Of a stretch of 64,000 nt of DNA, positions 34,645-42,596 are shown one piece after another. Made by a program: the position numbers and the translations under genes. The notes under the pieces are model-generated. The model worked only from the letters and a program-made list of their open reading frames with translations, ran no database searches and was not told where the DNA came from. Each line of letters starts with the position of its first letter. Position 1 is the stretch's first letter. This DNA is from Amycolatopsis coloradensis (GTDB lineage Bacteria; Actinomycetota; Actinomycetes; Mycobacteriales; Pseudonocardiaceae). Where the stretch lies: NCBI RefSeq assembly GCF_001953865.1, contig NZ_MQUQ01000004.1:1-64000 (forward strand), given 5' to 3'.

Positions 34645-36029
34645 TCGACTGGCTCCAACATTCGACGGGAGGTCTCCTGACCCTCGCCGCCGTCTCGATC
34701 GCGGTTTTGCTGTTCCTCATCATCAAGGTCAAGCTGGAGCCTTTCATCGCGCTGATCGTGGTCGGCCTGCTGACCGCGCTGGCCGCGGGCCTGCCGGTCG
34801 GGCAGATCGTCGGCTCCGCACAGAAGGCGTCGGATTCCCTGTTGGAAAAGGGTTTCGGCGGGATCCTCGGGCATATCGCCGCGATCATCGGACTCGGCAC
34901 GATCCTCGGGTCCATTTTGGAGCGTTCCGGCGGCGCGAAGGTGCTCACCAGCGCGCTGCTCAGGGCCATCGGCGAGAAGCGGGCGCCGCTCGCGATGGGC
35001 CTGGCGGGCTTCGTCTTCGGTATCCCGGTCTTCTTCGACATCGGCATCTTCGTGCTGGCGCCACTGGTCTACGTCGCCGCCAAACAGGGCGGCCGTTCGC
35101 TGGTGCTGTACGCGTTGCCGCTGCTCGCCGGTCTTTCCATCACGCACGCGTTCCTCCCGCCGCATCCCGGCCCGGTGGCCGCGGCCGGTCTGCTGCATGT
35201 CGAACTCGGCTGGATTATCCTGATGGGTCTGGTCTGCGGTATCCCGGCGTTCCTGATCGGCGGTGTCGCGTACTCGACCTGGATCGGCAAGCGCATCGAC
35301 GTCCAGGTTCCCGAGGAATTCCTGGTGGCGGAGGAGGAAGGCGAGAAGGAGGAGAACCCGCCGTCGCTCAAGCTGGTGGCGGCGATCATCGCGGTCCCCC
35401 TGGTGCTGATCCTCGCCGGGACCTTCGGCAGCATCTGGCTGCCCAAGAATTCCGCACCGGCCGGTGTCGCCGCGTTCATCGGCACCCCGGCGGTCGCGCT
35501 GACGATCTCGGTGCTGCTCGCGTCGTGGCTGCTGGGTCTGCGCCGAGGCCTGACCGGCAAGGATCTGAGCGAGCTTTCGGCGAAGTCGCTCCGCCCGGTC
35601 GCGATGATCCTGCTGGTGGTCGGCGCGGGCGCGTTCTTCGGCGCCGTGCTGTCCGCGACCGGTATCGGCAAGGCTGTCGCGGGTTCCCTGGACAACGCCG
35701 GTCTCCCGGTCATCCTGGCGGCCTACGTGATCAGCTGCGGCATGCGGATCGCGCAGGGTTCGGCGACGGTCGCGATCGTGACCACGAGCGGCATCGTCGC
35801 GCCGACGGTGGCGACGCTGGGCTACTCGCAGATCCAGCTCGCACTGCTGGTCGTGGCGATTTCGGCCGGATCGATCATCGCTTCGCACGTGAACGACGGC
35901 GGATTCTGGATCATCTCGCGGTACTTCAACATGACCGTGCCGCAAACACTGAAAACCTGGACCGTATTGGAAACCGTCCTTTCCGTTTCCGGTTTCGGCG
36001 TGGCAGCATTGCTCATGGCAGTGGTTTAA
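34641..36029 (+). CDS. GntP-family permease (gluconate / D-serine type)
   Basis: A 462-residue membrane protein with about 12 hydrophobic segments. Family hallmarks are GFGGILGHIAAIIGLGTILG, the HAFLPPHPGP motif near residue 170 and CGMRIAQGSATVA. GntP proteins import gluconate, 2-keto-gluconate-like sugar acids or D-serine (DsdX) with protons. Start ATG 34641 overlaps the preceding stop. A long open frame on each strand over this gene is a GC shadow. In this operon it likely brings in the sugar acid or D-amino acid that the two previous enzymes degrade. Confidence 0.9.
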   Translation: MIDWLQHSTGGLLTLAAVSIAVLLFLIIKVKLEPFIALIVVGLLTALAAGLPVGQIVGSAQKASDSLLEKGFGGILGHIAAIIGLGTILGSILERSGGAKVLTSALLRAIGEKRAPLAMGLAGFVFGIPVFFDIGIFVLAPLVYVAAKQGGRSLVLYALPLLAGLSITHAFLPPHPGPVAAAGLLHVELGWIILMGLVCGIPAFLIGGVAYSTWIGKRIDVQVPEEFLVAEEEGEKEENPPSLKLVAAIIAVPLVLILAGTFGSIWLPKNSAPAGVAAFIGTPAVALTISVLLASWLLGLRRGLTGKDLSELSAKSLRPVAMILLVVGAGAFFGAVLSATGIGKAVAGSLDNAGLPVILAAYVISCGMRIAQGSATVAIVTTSGIVAPTVATLGYSQIQLALLVVAISAGSIIASHVNDGGFWIISRYFNMTVPQTLKTWTVLETVLSVSGFGVAALLMAVV

Positions 36030-36056
36030 ACCACCTGAAAGCTGGGAGAGATCACG

Positions 36057-37187
36057 ATGACCGGACTCGATCGACGCACCTTCCTCGGCGCCGTCGGAGC
36101 GGCTGGGCTCACCACCGTTCTCGGTTCCCACCTCGCGAACGCTTCCGAACAGACCTGCGGACCGAAGGGAACCGGGGCCATCTACATCAGCAGCTACACC
36201 AGTTCCGGGCACGGGCTCGATGTCGCTCACCGGGACGCGACCACGAACGCGCTGGTCGTCGACCGGACGATTCCGGGGGTCAGCAACGCCTCCTGGTTCG
36301 ACATCAGCGCCGACCGCAAGACGCTCTACGTGACCAACGAGGACGAAAACGGCCAGATCTCCGCGCTCAGCCTCGCCGATCCGGTGAAGCCCAGGCTGCT
36401 CAACAAGAAGTCGGCCAAGGGCAAGCACCCGACACATTTGACCGTCCACTCGAGCCAGAAGTACGTGCTGGCCGCGAACTACAGCAGCGGCAGCGTCGTC
36501 GTGCTCCCGATCCTCGCGGGCGGGAAACTCGGCGACGTCGTCGACCTGGCCCAGCACAAGGGCGCCGAGCGGGACGCGCACGCCCATCAGGTCGTCAACG
36601 ACCCCAGCGGCAAATGGGTGCTCTCGGTCGACCTCGGCGCGGATTCGGTCTACGTCTACAAACTCGACGTCGCCACCGGGAAACTCAAGCTGAACCAGCA
36701 GCTGAAGCTCCCGTCGGGTGCCGGGCCCCGGCACCTCGCCTTCCACGCAGGCGGCAAGTACGCCTACATCCTCGGCGAGCTGCGTGCCGAAGTGACCGTC
36801 GCGGCGTGGAACCCGGCCACCGGGAAACTGACCGCCGGACAGGTCGTCCCGGCGGTTCCGGCGGGCACGCCGGGCGCGCAGTACCCGGGCGAGATCACCA
36901 CGTCCAAGGACGGCAGGTTCGTCTACGCGTCGGTGCGCGGCTCCGACACGATCGCTTCGTTCGGCGTCGGCGAGGACGGGAAGTCCTTGAAACTGCTGAA
37001 CAACGCACCCGTCGGCGGCGTATACCCGCGCCACATCACGCTCGACCCGACCGAACGCTGGTTCTACGTCTCCAGCGACAAGTCCGGCACGCTCAGCTGG
37101 CTGCCGCGCGATCCCGGCACCGGTCTCCCCGGCGCGGTAGCCGGGAAGCTGGCGCTCCCCCAGGTAAATTCCGTCTTTTTCGCATAA
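36057..37187 (+). CDS. Exported seven-bladed-propeller lactonase (Tat signal)
   Basis: A 376-residue lactonase of the 6-phosphogluconolactonase YbhE/Pgl superfamily. The N-terminus LDRRTFLGAVGAAGL is a Tat signal, so the enzyme works outside the membrane. Propeller strands repeat the YVLAANYSSGSVVVLP and GPRHLAFHAGGKYAYILGEL patterns. Sugar lactones are the expected substrates. In this context it could open aldonolactones such as those formed when lytic polysaccharide monooxygenases oxidise chitin. It lies 27 bases after the permease with GGGAGAG before the start. Confidence 0.85.
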   Translation: MTGLDRRTFLGAVGAAGLTTVLGSHLANASEQTCGPKGTGAIYISSYTSSGHGLDVAHRDATTNALVVDRTIPGVSNASWFDISADRKTLYVTNEDENGQISALSLADPVKPRLLNKKSAKGKHPTHLTVHSSQKYVLAANYSSGSVVVLPILAGGKLGDVVDLAQHKGAERDAHAHQVVNDPSGKWVLSVDLGADSVYVYKLDVATGKLKLNQQLKLPSGAGPRHLAFHAGGKYAYILGELRAEVTVAAWNPATGKLTAGQVVPAVPAGTPGAQYPGEITTSKDGRFVYASVRGSDTIASFGVGEDGKSLKLLNNAPVGGVYPRHITLDPTERWFYVSSDKSGTLSWLPRDPGTGLPGAVAGKLALPQVNSVFFA

Positions 37188-37199
37188 GGAGAAACTCCC

Positions 37200-38486
37200 A
37201 TGAGAACTCGCGTCCTCATCGCGGGCCTCGCGGCGATCGGCCTCGTAGCGGGCTGCGCGCCGGCCCAGAACACCCCCGCCGCCGGCGGCGGCGGTGACGA
37301 AAAGACCGGCACGGTCCGGGTCTGGCTGTTCGACGAGGCCAACCGCGCGCCGAAGGAGGCCGCGGTCAAGGAGGCGATCGCCGAGTTCAAGGCGGCGCAT
37401 TCCGGGGTCGAGGTCGACGTCCAGTGGATCCCGGTGGAAGGCCGCGCGGACAAGTTTTCCGGTGCCTTCAACGACCCGGCCAGCGCGCCGGACGTCGCCG
37501 AGTTCGGTAACACCGACGTCTCCAGCTACGCCGCCACCGGCGCGCTGGTCGACCTGACCGGTGACCTGTCGTCGTGGAAGGAAGGCTCCGACATCCTCCC
37601 CGCCGTGCTGGAAACGGCCAAATCCGGCGGCAAGACGTACGGCCTGCCCTGGTTCACCGGCATCCGCGCGTTGTACTACCGCACGGACCTCTTCGCCGAA
37701 CTCGGCCTCAAGCCGCCGACGACACTGGCGGAACTGACCGAGACCGCGAGGACGATCCGCGCCAAGAAGCCGGAGCTGTACGGCATCTCCGTCGGCGGCA
37801 AGTACACCTACGCGATGCTGCCGTTCCTGTGGGCGCACGGCGGCGAGATCGCCAAGCAGGACGGCGACAAGTGGAAGTCCACTGTGGACTCCGAGCAGTC
37901 GAAGGCAGGGGTGGCGGCATACGCGAACCTGCTGAAGGCGGACATCTGCCCGCCCGAACAGTGCGCCAACCTCACCGGAACGCAGAGCATCACGGCGTTC
38001 GCGGGTGGCAAGGCGGGGATGTCGATCGGCGGTGACTTCAACCGCAAGGCCGTGGAAGCCGGTCAGGTCAAGGGGAAGTACACGATCATCCCGATCCCGG
38101 GCACCGAGGCGGGCAAGGTCGCCCCGGCGTTCGCGGGCGGCAACCTGCTCGGCGTGTTCAGCGCGACCAAGCGCAAGAGCCTCGCGGTCGAGTTCACCGA
38201 ACTGCTCGGCGGCGCGAAGTACCAGGAGAAGATGTACATCGCCATGGGCAACTTGCCGACGCTCGGCAGTGTCCAGCAGAAGGTCGCCGCGAGCGACCCG
38301 TCGGTCAAGCCGTTCGTCGACACGCTCACCGCGGGCACGAAGTTCGTCCCCGCCACCGCGGCGTGGTCGAAGATCGACGCGCAGAACGTGCTGCCGACCG
38401 CGATCCAGCAGATCGCGACCGGCGGCAAGGACCCCGCGGCCGCACTCGCCACCGCGGCCGCCGAGATGAACAAGGCGTTCGGCTAG
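37200..38486 (+). CDS. ABC transporter sugar-binding lipoprotein (DasA/NgcE-like)
   Basis: A 428-residue lipoprotein with lipobox LVAGC (cysteine at residue 19) and a glycine-rich linker, then a type-1 extracellular solute-binding domain (TVRVWLFDE..., DVAEFGNTDVSSYAATGALVDL). It closely resembles N,N'-diacetylchitobiose or N-acetylglucosamine binders in layout. Together with two permeases and a GH20 enzyme it repeats the dasABCD order of Streptomyces. The ligand is inferred. It lies 12 bases after the lactonase, probably in the same transcript. Confidence 0.85.
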   Translation: MRTRVLIAGLAAIGLVAGCAPAQNTPAAGGGGDEKTGTVRVWLFDEANRAPKEAAVKEAIAEFKAAHSGVEVDVQWIPVEGRADKFSGAFNDPASAPDVAEFGNTDVSSYAATGALVDLTGDLSSWKEGSDILPAVLETAKSGGKTYGLPWFTGIRALYYRTDLFAELGLKPPTTLAELTETARTIRAKKPELYGISVGGKYTYAMLPFLWAHGGEIAKQDGDKWKSTVDSEQSKAGVAAYANLLKADICPPEQCANLTGTQSITAFAGGKAGMSIGGDFNRKAVEAGQVKGKYTIIPIPGTEAGKVAPAFAGGNLLGVFSATKRKSLAVEFTELLGGAKYQEKMYIAMGNLPTLGSVQQKVAASDPSVKPFVDTLTAGTKFVPATAAWSKIDAQNVLPTAIQQIATGGKDPAAALATAAAEMNKAFG

Positions 38487-38491
38487 CGCTC

Positions 38492-39451
38492 ATGGTGACC
38501 AAGGAAATCTCCCGCACCGCGGCCTCGCCCGTCCCGGCACGGCGGTCCCCCCGCCGTCGCCGGGACGGGCGGGCCGCCCTGCTCTACCTGGCCCCCGGCG
38601 GCATCCTGCTGCTGGCGATGCTGGTGTACCCGATCTACCAGCTCGTCCTGATCTCGTTCTACGACTACGGCCAGCCGCAGGCAGTCGGGAACGCGCCGCT
38701 GGTGTTCCTCGGCTTCCAGAACTACACCGACCTGCTGGAGAACGTGCAGTTCTGGGAGGTGCTGGCCAAGACCCTCGGCTTCACCGCGGTCTGTGTCGTC
38801 GGCAGCCTCGCGCTCGGGACGGGGCTGGCCGTGCTGGCCACCCGGGTCCGCTCGTGGGCACGGGTCCCGTTGTTCCTGGCGGCGCTGGCCGCGTGGGCGA
38901 CACCGGCGATGGCGGGCTCGTACGTCTGGCTGTTCCTATTCGACGCGGACTTCGGCCTGGTGAACGAGGTGCTCTCGGGCCTCGGGTTCACCGGGATGGC
39001 GAACCACTCCTGGACCTTCGACACCTACAGCACGTTCGGGCTCGTCGCCGCCGAGGTCATCTGGTGTTCCTTCCCGTTCGTCATGGTGACGATGTACGCG
39101 GGGCTCAAGGGCGTGCCGGAAGAGGTCGTCGAGGCCGCGTACCTCGACGGCGCGTCGACCTGGCGCACCACGTGGTCGATCACGCTGCCGATGGTGCGGC
39201 CGCTGCTGACCATCGCCACGATCCAGTCGATCATCTGGGACTTCAAGATCTTCACGCAGATCTACGTGATGACCAACGGCGGCGGCGTGGCCGGGCACAA
39301 CCTCGTGCTCAACGTCTTCGCCTATCAACAGGCCTTCGCCGGACAGGAATACGGTCTCGGCGCGGCGCTCGGAGTCGTGATGACCTTGCTGCTGCTGTCC
39401 ATCACCGGGCTGTATGTCCGGTCGCAACGCCGGAGCGCGGGATGGGTGTGA
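38492..39451 (+). CDS. ABC sugar permease, DasB/MalF type
   Basis: A 319-residue inner-membrane permease with six hydrophobic segments and the EAA motif EEVVEAAYLDGASTWRTTWS, where the ATPase docks. ATG 38492 is 5 bases after the binding-protein stop. It ends in overlap with the second permease. No ATPase gene follows, so it must use a shared subunit such as MsiK encoded elsewhere. Confidence 0.9.
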   Translation: MVTKEISRTAASPVPARRSPRRRRDGRAALLYLAPGGILLLAMLVYPIYQLVLISFYDYGQPQAVGNAPLVFLGFQNYTDLLENVQFWEVLAKTLGFTAVCVVGSLALGTGLAVLATRVRSWARVPLFLAALAAWATPAMAGSYVWLFLFDADFGLVNEVLSGLGFTGMANHSWTFDTYSTFGLVAAEVIWCSFPFVMVTMYAGLKGVPEEVVEAAYLDGASTWRTTWSITLPMVRPLLTIATIQSIIWDFKIFTQIYVMTNGGGVAGHNLVLNVFAYQQAFAGQEYGLGAALGVVMTLLLLSITGLYVRSQRRSAGWV

Positions 39452-40317
39452 CGACAGCGCCGAAGACCAGGCGGGTCAAGAAGCCCGGCAGGCTGATCGC
39501 CGAGATCATCTGCGTGGTGATCGCCGGGATGGTCGCGTTCCCGGTGTACTGGATGGTGCTTTCGGCGTTCAAGCCCACCGGTCAGATCCAGGCGGAGAAC
39601 CCGCGGCCGTGGACGCTCACGCCGACCCTGGAGCACTTCGAACGGGTGCTCAGCGGCGAGGGCTTCGCGCTGTTCTTCCTGAACAGCGTGATCGTCGCCG
39701 TCGTGGTGGTGGCGTTGTCGCTGCTGCTCTCGTTCCTTTCCGCGGTCGCGCTGACCCGGTTCAACTTCAAGGGCAAGACCGTTCTGCTCGTGATGGTGCT
39801 GGTGGCGCAGATGGTGCCGGTCGAGGCGCTGACCATTCCGCTGTTCTTCCTGATGCGATCGGTCGGCGACGTCGCGCCGGCGTTCGGCACCAACCACCTC
39901 GGCTCGCTGATCCTGGTGCACCTGGCGTTCAGCCTGCCGTTCGCGATCTGGATGCTGCGCGGTTTCGTCGCGGCGGTGCCACAGGAACTGGAAGAGGCGT
40001 CGAAGATCGACGGGGCGAGCCGGATGCGGTTCACCTGGCAGATCCTCTTCCCGCTGGTGGCACCCGGACTGGTGGCGATCAGCGTGCTGGCGTTCATCCA
40101 CGCCTGGAACGACTTCCTGTTCGCCAAGACGTTCATCATCTCCAACACCGAGAATCAGACGCTCCCGCTGGCGATCCTGGTGTTCTTCAAACCGGAGGAC
40201 ACCGACTGGGGCGCGGTGATGGCGGGTTCGACCCTGATGACCATCCCGGTGCTGGTGTTCTTCATTCTCGTGCAACGACGACTCGTGTCCGTCATGGGCG
40301 GCGCGGTGAAGGGCTGA
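39442..40317 (+). CDS. ABC sugar permease, DasC/MalG type
   Basis: The second permease is about 291 residues with six hydrophobic segments and EAA motif QELEEASKIDGASRMRFTWQ. ATG 39442 has GGAG six bases upstream; a GTG at 39448 overlapping the previous stop (GTGA) is an equally simple start. It ends one base before the hexosaminidase start codon. It forms the membrane channel with the preceding gene. Confidence 0.9.
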   Translation: MGVTTAPKTRRVKKPGRLIAEIICVVIAGMVAFPVYWMVLSAFKPTGQIQAENPRPWTLTPTLEHFERVLSGEGFALFFLNSVIVAVVVVALSLLLSFLSAVALTRFNFKGKTVLLVMVLVAQMVPVEALTIPLFFLMRSVGDVAPAFGTNHLGSLILVHLAFSLPFAIWMLRGFVAAVPQELEEASKIDGASRMRFTWQILFPLVAPGLVAISVLAFIHAWNDFLFAKTFIISNTENQTLPLAILVFFKPEDTDWGAVMAGSTLMTIPVLVFFILVQRRLVSVMGGAVKG

Positions 40318-40318
40318 C

Positions 40319-41725
40319 ATGCCTGGCTTCGAAACTTTGCTACCCCGTCCCGTTTCGGTGGAACCGCTGCCGGGACAGTGTCCGATACCGTCCGAAGTGG
40401 ACGTTCGCATCGATGCCGGGCTGCCCGCCGAGGGCTACCGGCTGGAGATCGACCCGTCCGGCGTGACGCTGCACGCGGCCGACGCGGCAGGCGAGCTGTA
40501 CGGCCGCCAGACGCTCCGGCAGCTCATCGGCCCGGACGCGTTCCGCGCCGTGTCCATCCACAGTGGACAAACCACGATCCCGTGCGGGGTGGTGACCGAC
40601 CATCCGCGCTTCGGCTGGCGTGGTTGCCTTCTCGACGTGGCAAGGCATTTCCGGACCAAGGCCGAGGTGCTCCGGTTCGTCGACCTGCTCGCCGCGCACA
40701 AGCTCAACGTGCTCAACCTGCACCTGACCGACGATCAGGGCTGGCGGATCGAGATCCCCGAGTTCCCCAAGCTGACGGAGATCGGCGGCTGGCGGAAGTC
40801 GTCCATGGTCGGACGGCACGACGGCCCGGAACGCGACGGGCGGCCGCACGGCGGGTTCTACACGACCGACGACCTCCGCGAGATCGTCGCGTACGCCGCC
40901 TCGCGCTCGGTGACCGTGGTCCCGGAAGTCGACATCCCCGGGCACGCGCGGGCCGCGATCGCGGCTTACCCCGAACTCGGCCCGGAAACCGCCGAACCGT
41001 GGGAGGTCTGGACCAGCTGGGGCATCAGCACGTCACTGCTGAACACGGAGAAGTCCACTGTGGACTTCTTCAAGGGCGTCTTCGACCATGTGCTGGAAAT
41101 CTTCCCGTCGGAGGTCATCGCGCTCGGCGGTGACGAAGTACCCGGCGCGACCGAGGAACACGGCCGGTTCGTCCGCGAGATCGCCCAGCACCTGGTCGAA
41201 CGAGGACGTCGTCCGCTCGGCTGGGACGAGGTGCTCGAAGCGGGCGGCCTGCCGCCGATGGTCATCGGCTCGTGGCAGAGCGAGGCGGCCGGAGCCCGTG
41301 CCGCCGCGGCCGGACACGACGTCGTCATGTGCCCGGAAGACCACGTGTACCTGGACCACCGGCAGTCGGACCACCCCGACGAGCCGATCCCCGTCGGCTA
41401 TCTGCGGACACTGGAGGACGTCTACGGCTACGAGCCGGTGCCCGCGGATTTCCCCGCCGACCGGACGATCCTCGGCACGCAGGCCCAGGTGTGGGCGGAG
41501 CATTTGGACACCGTGCGCCGCGTCGACTATGCCGCCTTCCCGCGGTTGAGTGCTTTCGCCGAAGTGGCGTGGAGCAGCCCGGAAGGCCGGGACTACGCGG
41601 AGTTCCTGCCGCGCCTGCGGGATCACCACCTGCCGCGGCTGGACGCGCTGGGCGTCGAGTACCGGCCGCTGGACGGACCGCGTCCTTGGCAGACCCGGCC
41701 GGGAGTGCCCGGACGGCCGCGCTAG
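40319..41725 (+). CDS. Cytoplasmic GH20 beta-N-acetylhexosaminidase (DasD-like)
   Basis: A 468-residue glycoside hydrolase family 20 enzyme that removes terminal beta-linked N-acetylglucosamine. The catalytic Asp-Glu pair is D272-E273 in IALGGDEVPG, preceded by the GH20 sheet motifs LNLHLTDDQGWRIEI and VPEVDIPGHARAAIAAYPEL. There is no signal peptide, so it acts on imported disaccharide. It follows the permease at once, as dasD follows dasC in Streptomyces. It could split chitobiose, or chitobionic acid into GlcNAc and N-acetylglucosaminate, linking the importer to the upstream enzymes. Confidence 0.92.
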   Translation: MPGFETLLPRPVSVEPLPGQCPIPSEVDVRIDAGLPAEGYRLEIDPSGVTLHAADAAGELYGRQTLRQLIGPDAFRAVSIHSGQTTIPCGVVTDHPRFGWRGCLLDVARHFRTKAEVLRFVDLLAAHKLNVLNLHLTDDQGWRIEIPEFPKLTEIGGWRKSSMVGRHDGPERDGRPHGGFYTTDDLREIVAYAASRSVTVVPEVDIPGHARAAIAAYPELGPETAEPWEVWTSWGISTSLLNTEKSTVDFFKGVFDHVLEIFPSEVIALGGDEVPGATEEHGRFVREIAQHLVERGRRPLGWDEVLEAGGLPPMVIGSWQSEAAGARAAAAGHDVVMCPEDHVYLDHRQSDHPDEPIPVGYLRTLEDVYGYEPVPADFPADRTILGTQAQVWAEHLDTVRRVDYAAFPRLSAFAEVAWSSPEGRDYAEFLPRLRDHHLPRLDALGVEYRPLDGPRPWQTRPGVPGRPR

Positions 41726-41731
41726 CAGTAC

Positions 41732-41776
41732 GTGACGGCCCCTTCCTCGCTCCCTGGGTGAGGAAGGGGCCATCAT
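41732..41776 (+). terminator. Terminator palindrome after GH20 gene
   Basis: Arms GTGACGGCCCCTTCCTC and GAGGAAGGGGCCATCAT pair around a GC-rich loop 7 bases after the GH20 stop codon. It closes the catabolic operon. Confidence 0.7.
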
Positions 41777-41782
41777 GGGTTT

Positions 41783-42355
41783 ATGAGTGATCAGTCCGAG
41801 CGGTGGGTCGACGCCACCCAGCTTCCTGAAGAACTCGTGGCGCTCCTCGGTTCCCTCGGCCCTGGTGAGGATGTGCGCATCACGCGGGACGGCGAGACGA
41901 TCGGAACGATAACGGGCACGGCTCAGGTCGCTGCGACGGACTCCGACTCCGAGGACGTCACGGTCGTGGCCACCGCCATGAAGCTGTCGGGGTCTGCGCG
42001 GGACTCGTTGTCCGAGCGGCTCGGCCCCGGTTATCTCGTGCTGGACCTGCACTCGGCGCCCCCGAGCGTCGACGTCCTGCTGGTACCGCCGGTCAGTCCG
42101 CAGCTGATAGCGAACTTCCGGGCGCTGTACCCGAAGGCGCGGGTGGTGATCACGGAGATCGAGGACGCCGAGCTGGGGGTCAAGTACGAGGGCCCGGTTC
42201 GCCGTCTCCTCGACGCCGGAGCCGAGGCCTACCTGCCGTCCAGCACGATCCCGCGCCTGGCCGAGCAGCTGGACCGCACGGTGACCCGGCTGAATCAGCT
42301 CACCGACGGCGCTCGGCTCCCCTTGACCATCGAATCACCGCGGGACGTCGGCTGA
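41783..42355 (+). CDS. Hypothetical protein with Phd-like N-terminus
   Basis: A 190-residue protein that I do not recognise. Residues 8-48 (WVDATQLPEELVALLGSLGP, then DVRITRDGETIGTITG) resemble the N-terminal half of Phd/YefM antitoxins. The rest (TVVATAMKLSGSARDSLSER, VDVLLVPPVSPQLIANFRAL) looks like a small alpha/beta domain ending in VKYEGPVRRLLDAGAEAYLP. No toxin gene is beside it. It is alone between terminator palindromes, with RBS and promoter partly inside the preceding palindrome. Confidence 0.6.
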   Translation: MSDQSERWVDATQLPEELVALLGSLGPGEDVRITRDGETIGTITGTAQVAATDSDSEDVTVVATAMKLSGSARDSLSERLGPGYLVLDLHSAPPSVDVLLVPPVSPQLIANFRALYPKARVVITEIEDAELGVKYEGPVRRLLDAGAEAYLPSSTIPRLAEQLDRTVTRLNQLTDGARLPLTIESPRDVG

Positions 42356-42387
42356 CCCGGCCGGTCGAGCGGAGCGGTCTGGCAGTC

Positions 42388-42545
42388 CGTGAAGGACTCC
42401 TTGAGGGACCCAGCGAGGCCACGGTACGCCGGAAGTCGAGTCCGCCGGGCCCCGTCGTCTCGTATCGGTTGTAGAGCACCCGCAGGACATCACCTTCGAC
42501 GACGCCGTCGCCGACCCAGCCCGATGCATCGGATCATGCTGGAGC
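42388..42545 (-). pseudogene. Possible gene fragment and half palindrome
   Basis: The gap 42356-42596 holds half of a GTGAAGGACTCCTTGAGGG palindrome (42388-42412) without its partner arm. A minus-strand stretch of about 40 codons reads protein-like (GWVGDGVVEGDVLRVLYNRY, then ETTGPGGLDFRR) without a start codon. It may be the 3' end of a deleted gene whose terminator was cut in two. Weak evidence. Confidence 0.25.
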
Positions 42546-42596
42546 CGACGGCGGCTTTGTACGACCCTTGTGCCACGGGTGGTTACGGTCCGCGGA

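Noticed and set aside
34587..37838. A 1083-codon open frame on the minus strand, and a 915-codon plus-strand frame at 34550-37297
   Set aside because: They lie across the permease, lactonase and binding-protein genes, have low-complexity Arg/Asp/Gly-rich composition and no domain. They are GC-bias shadows.
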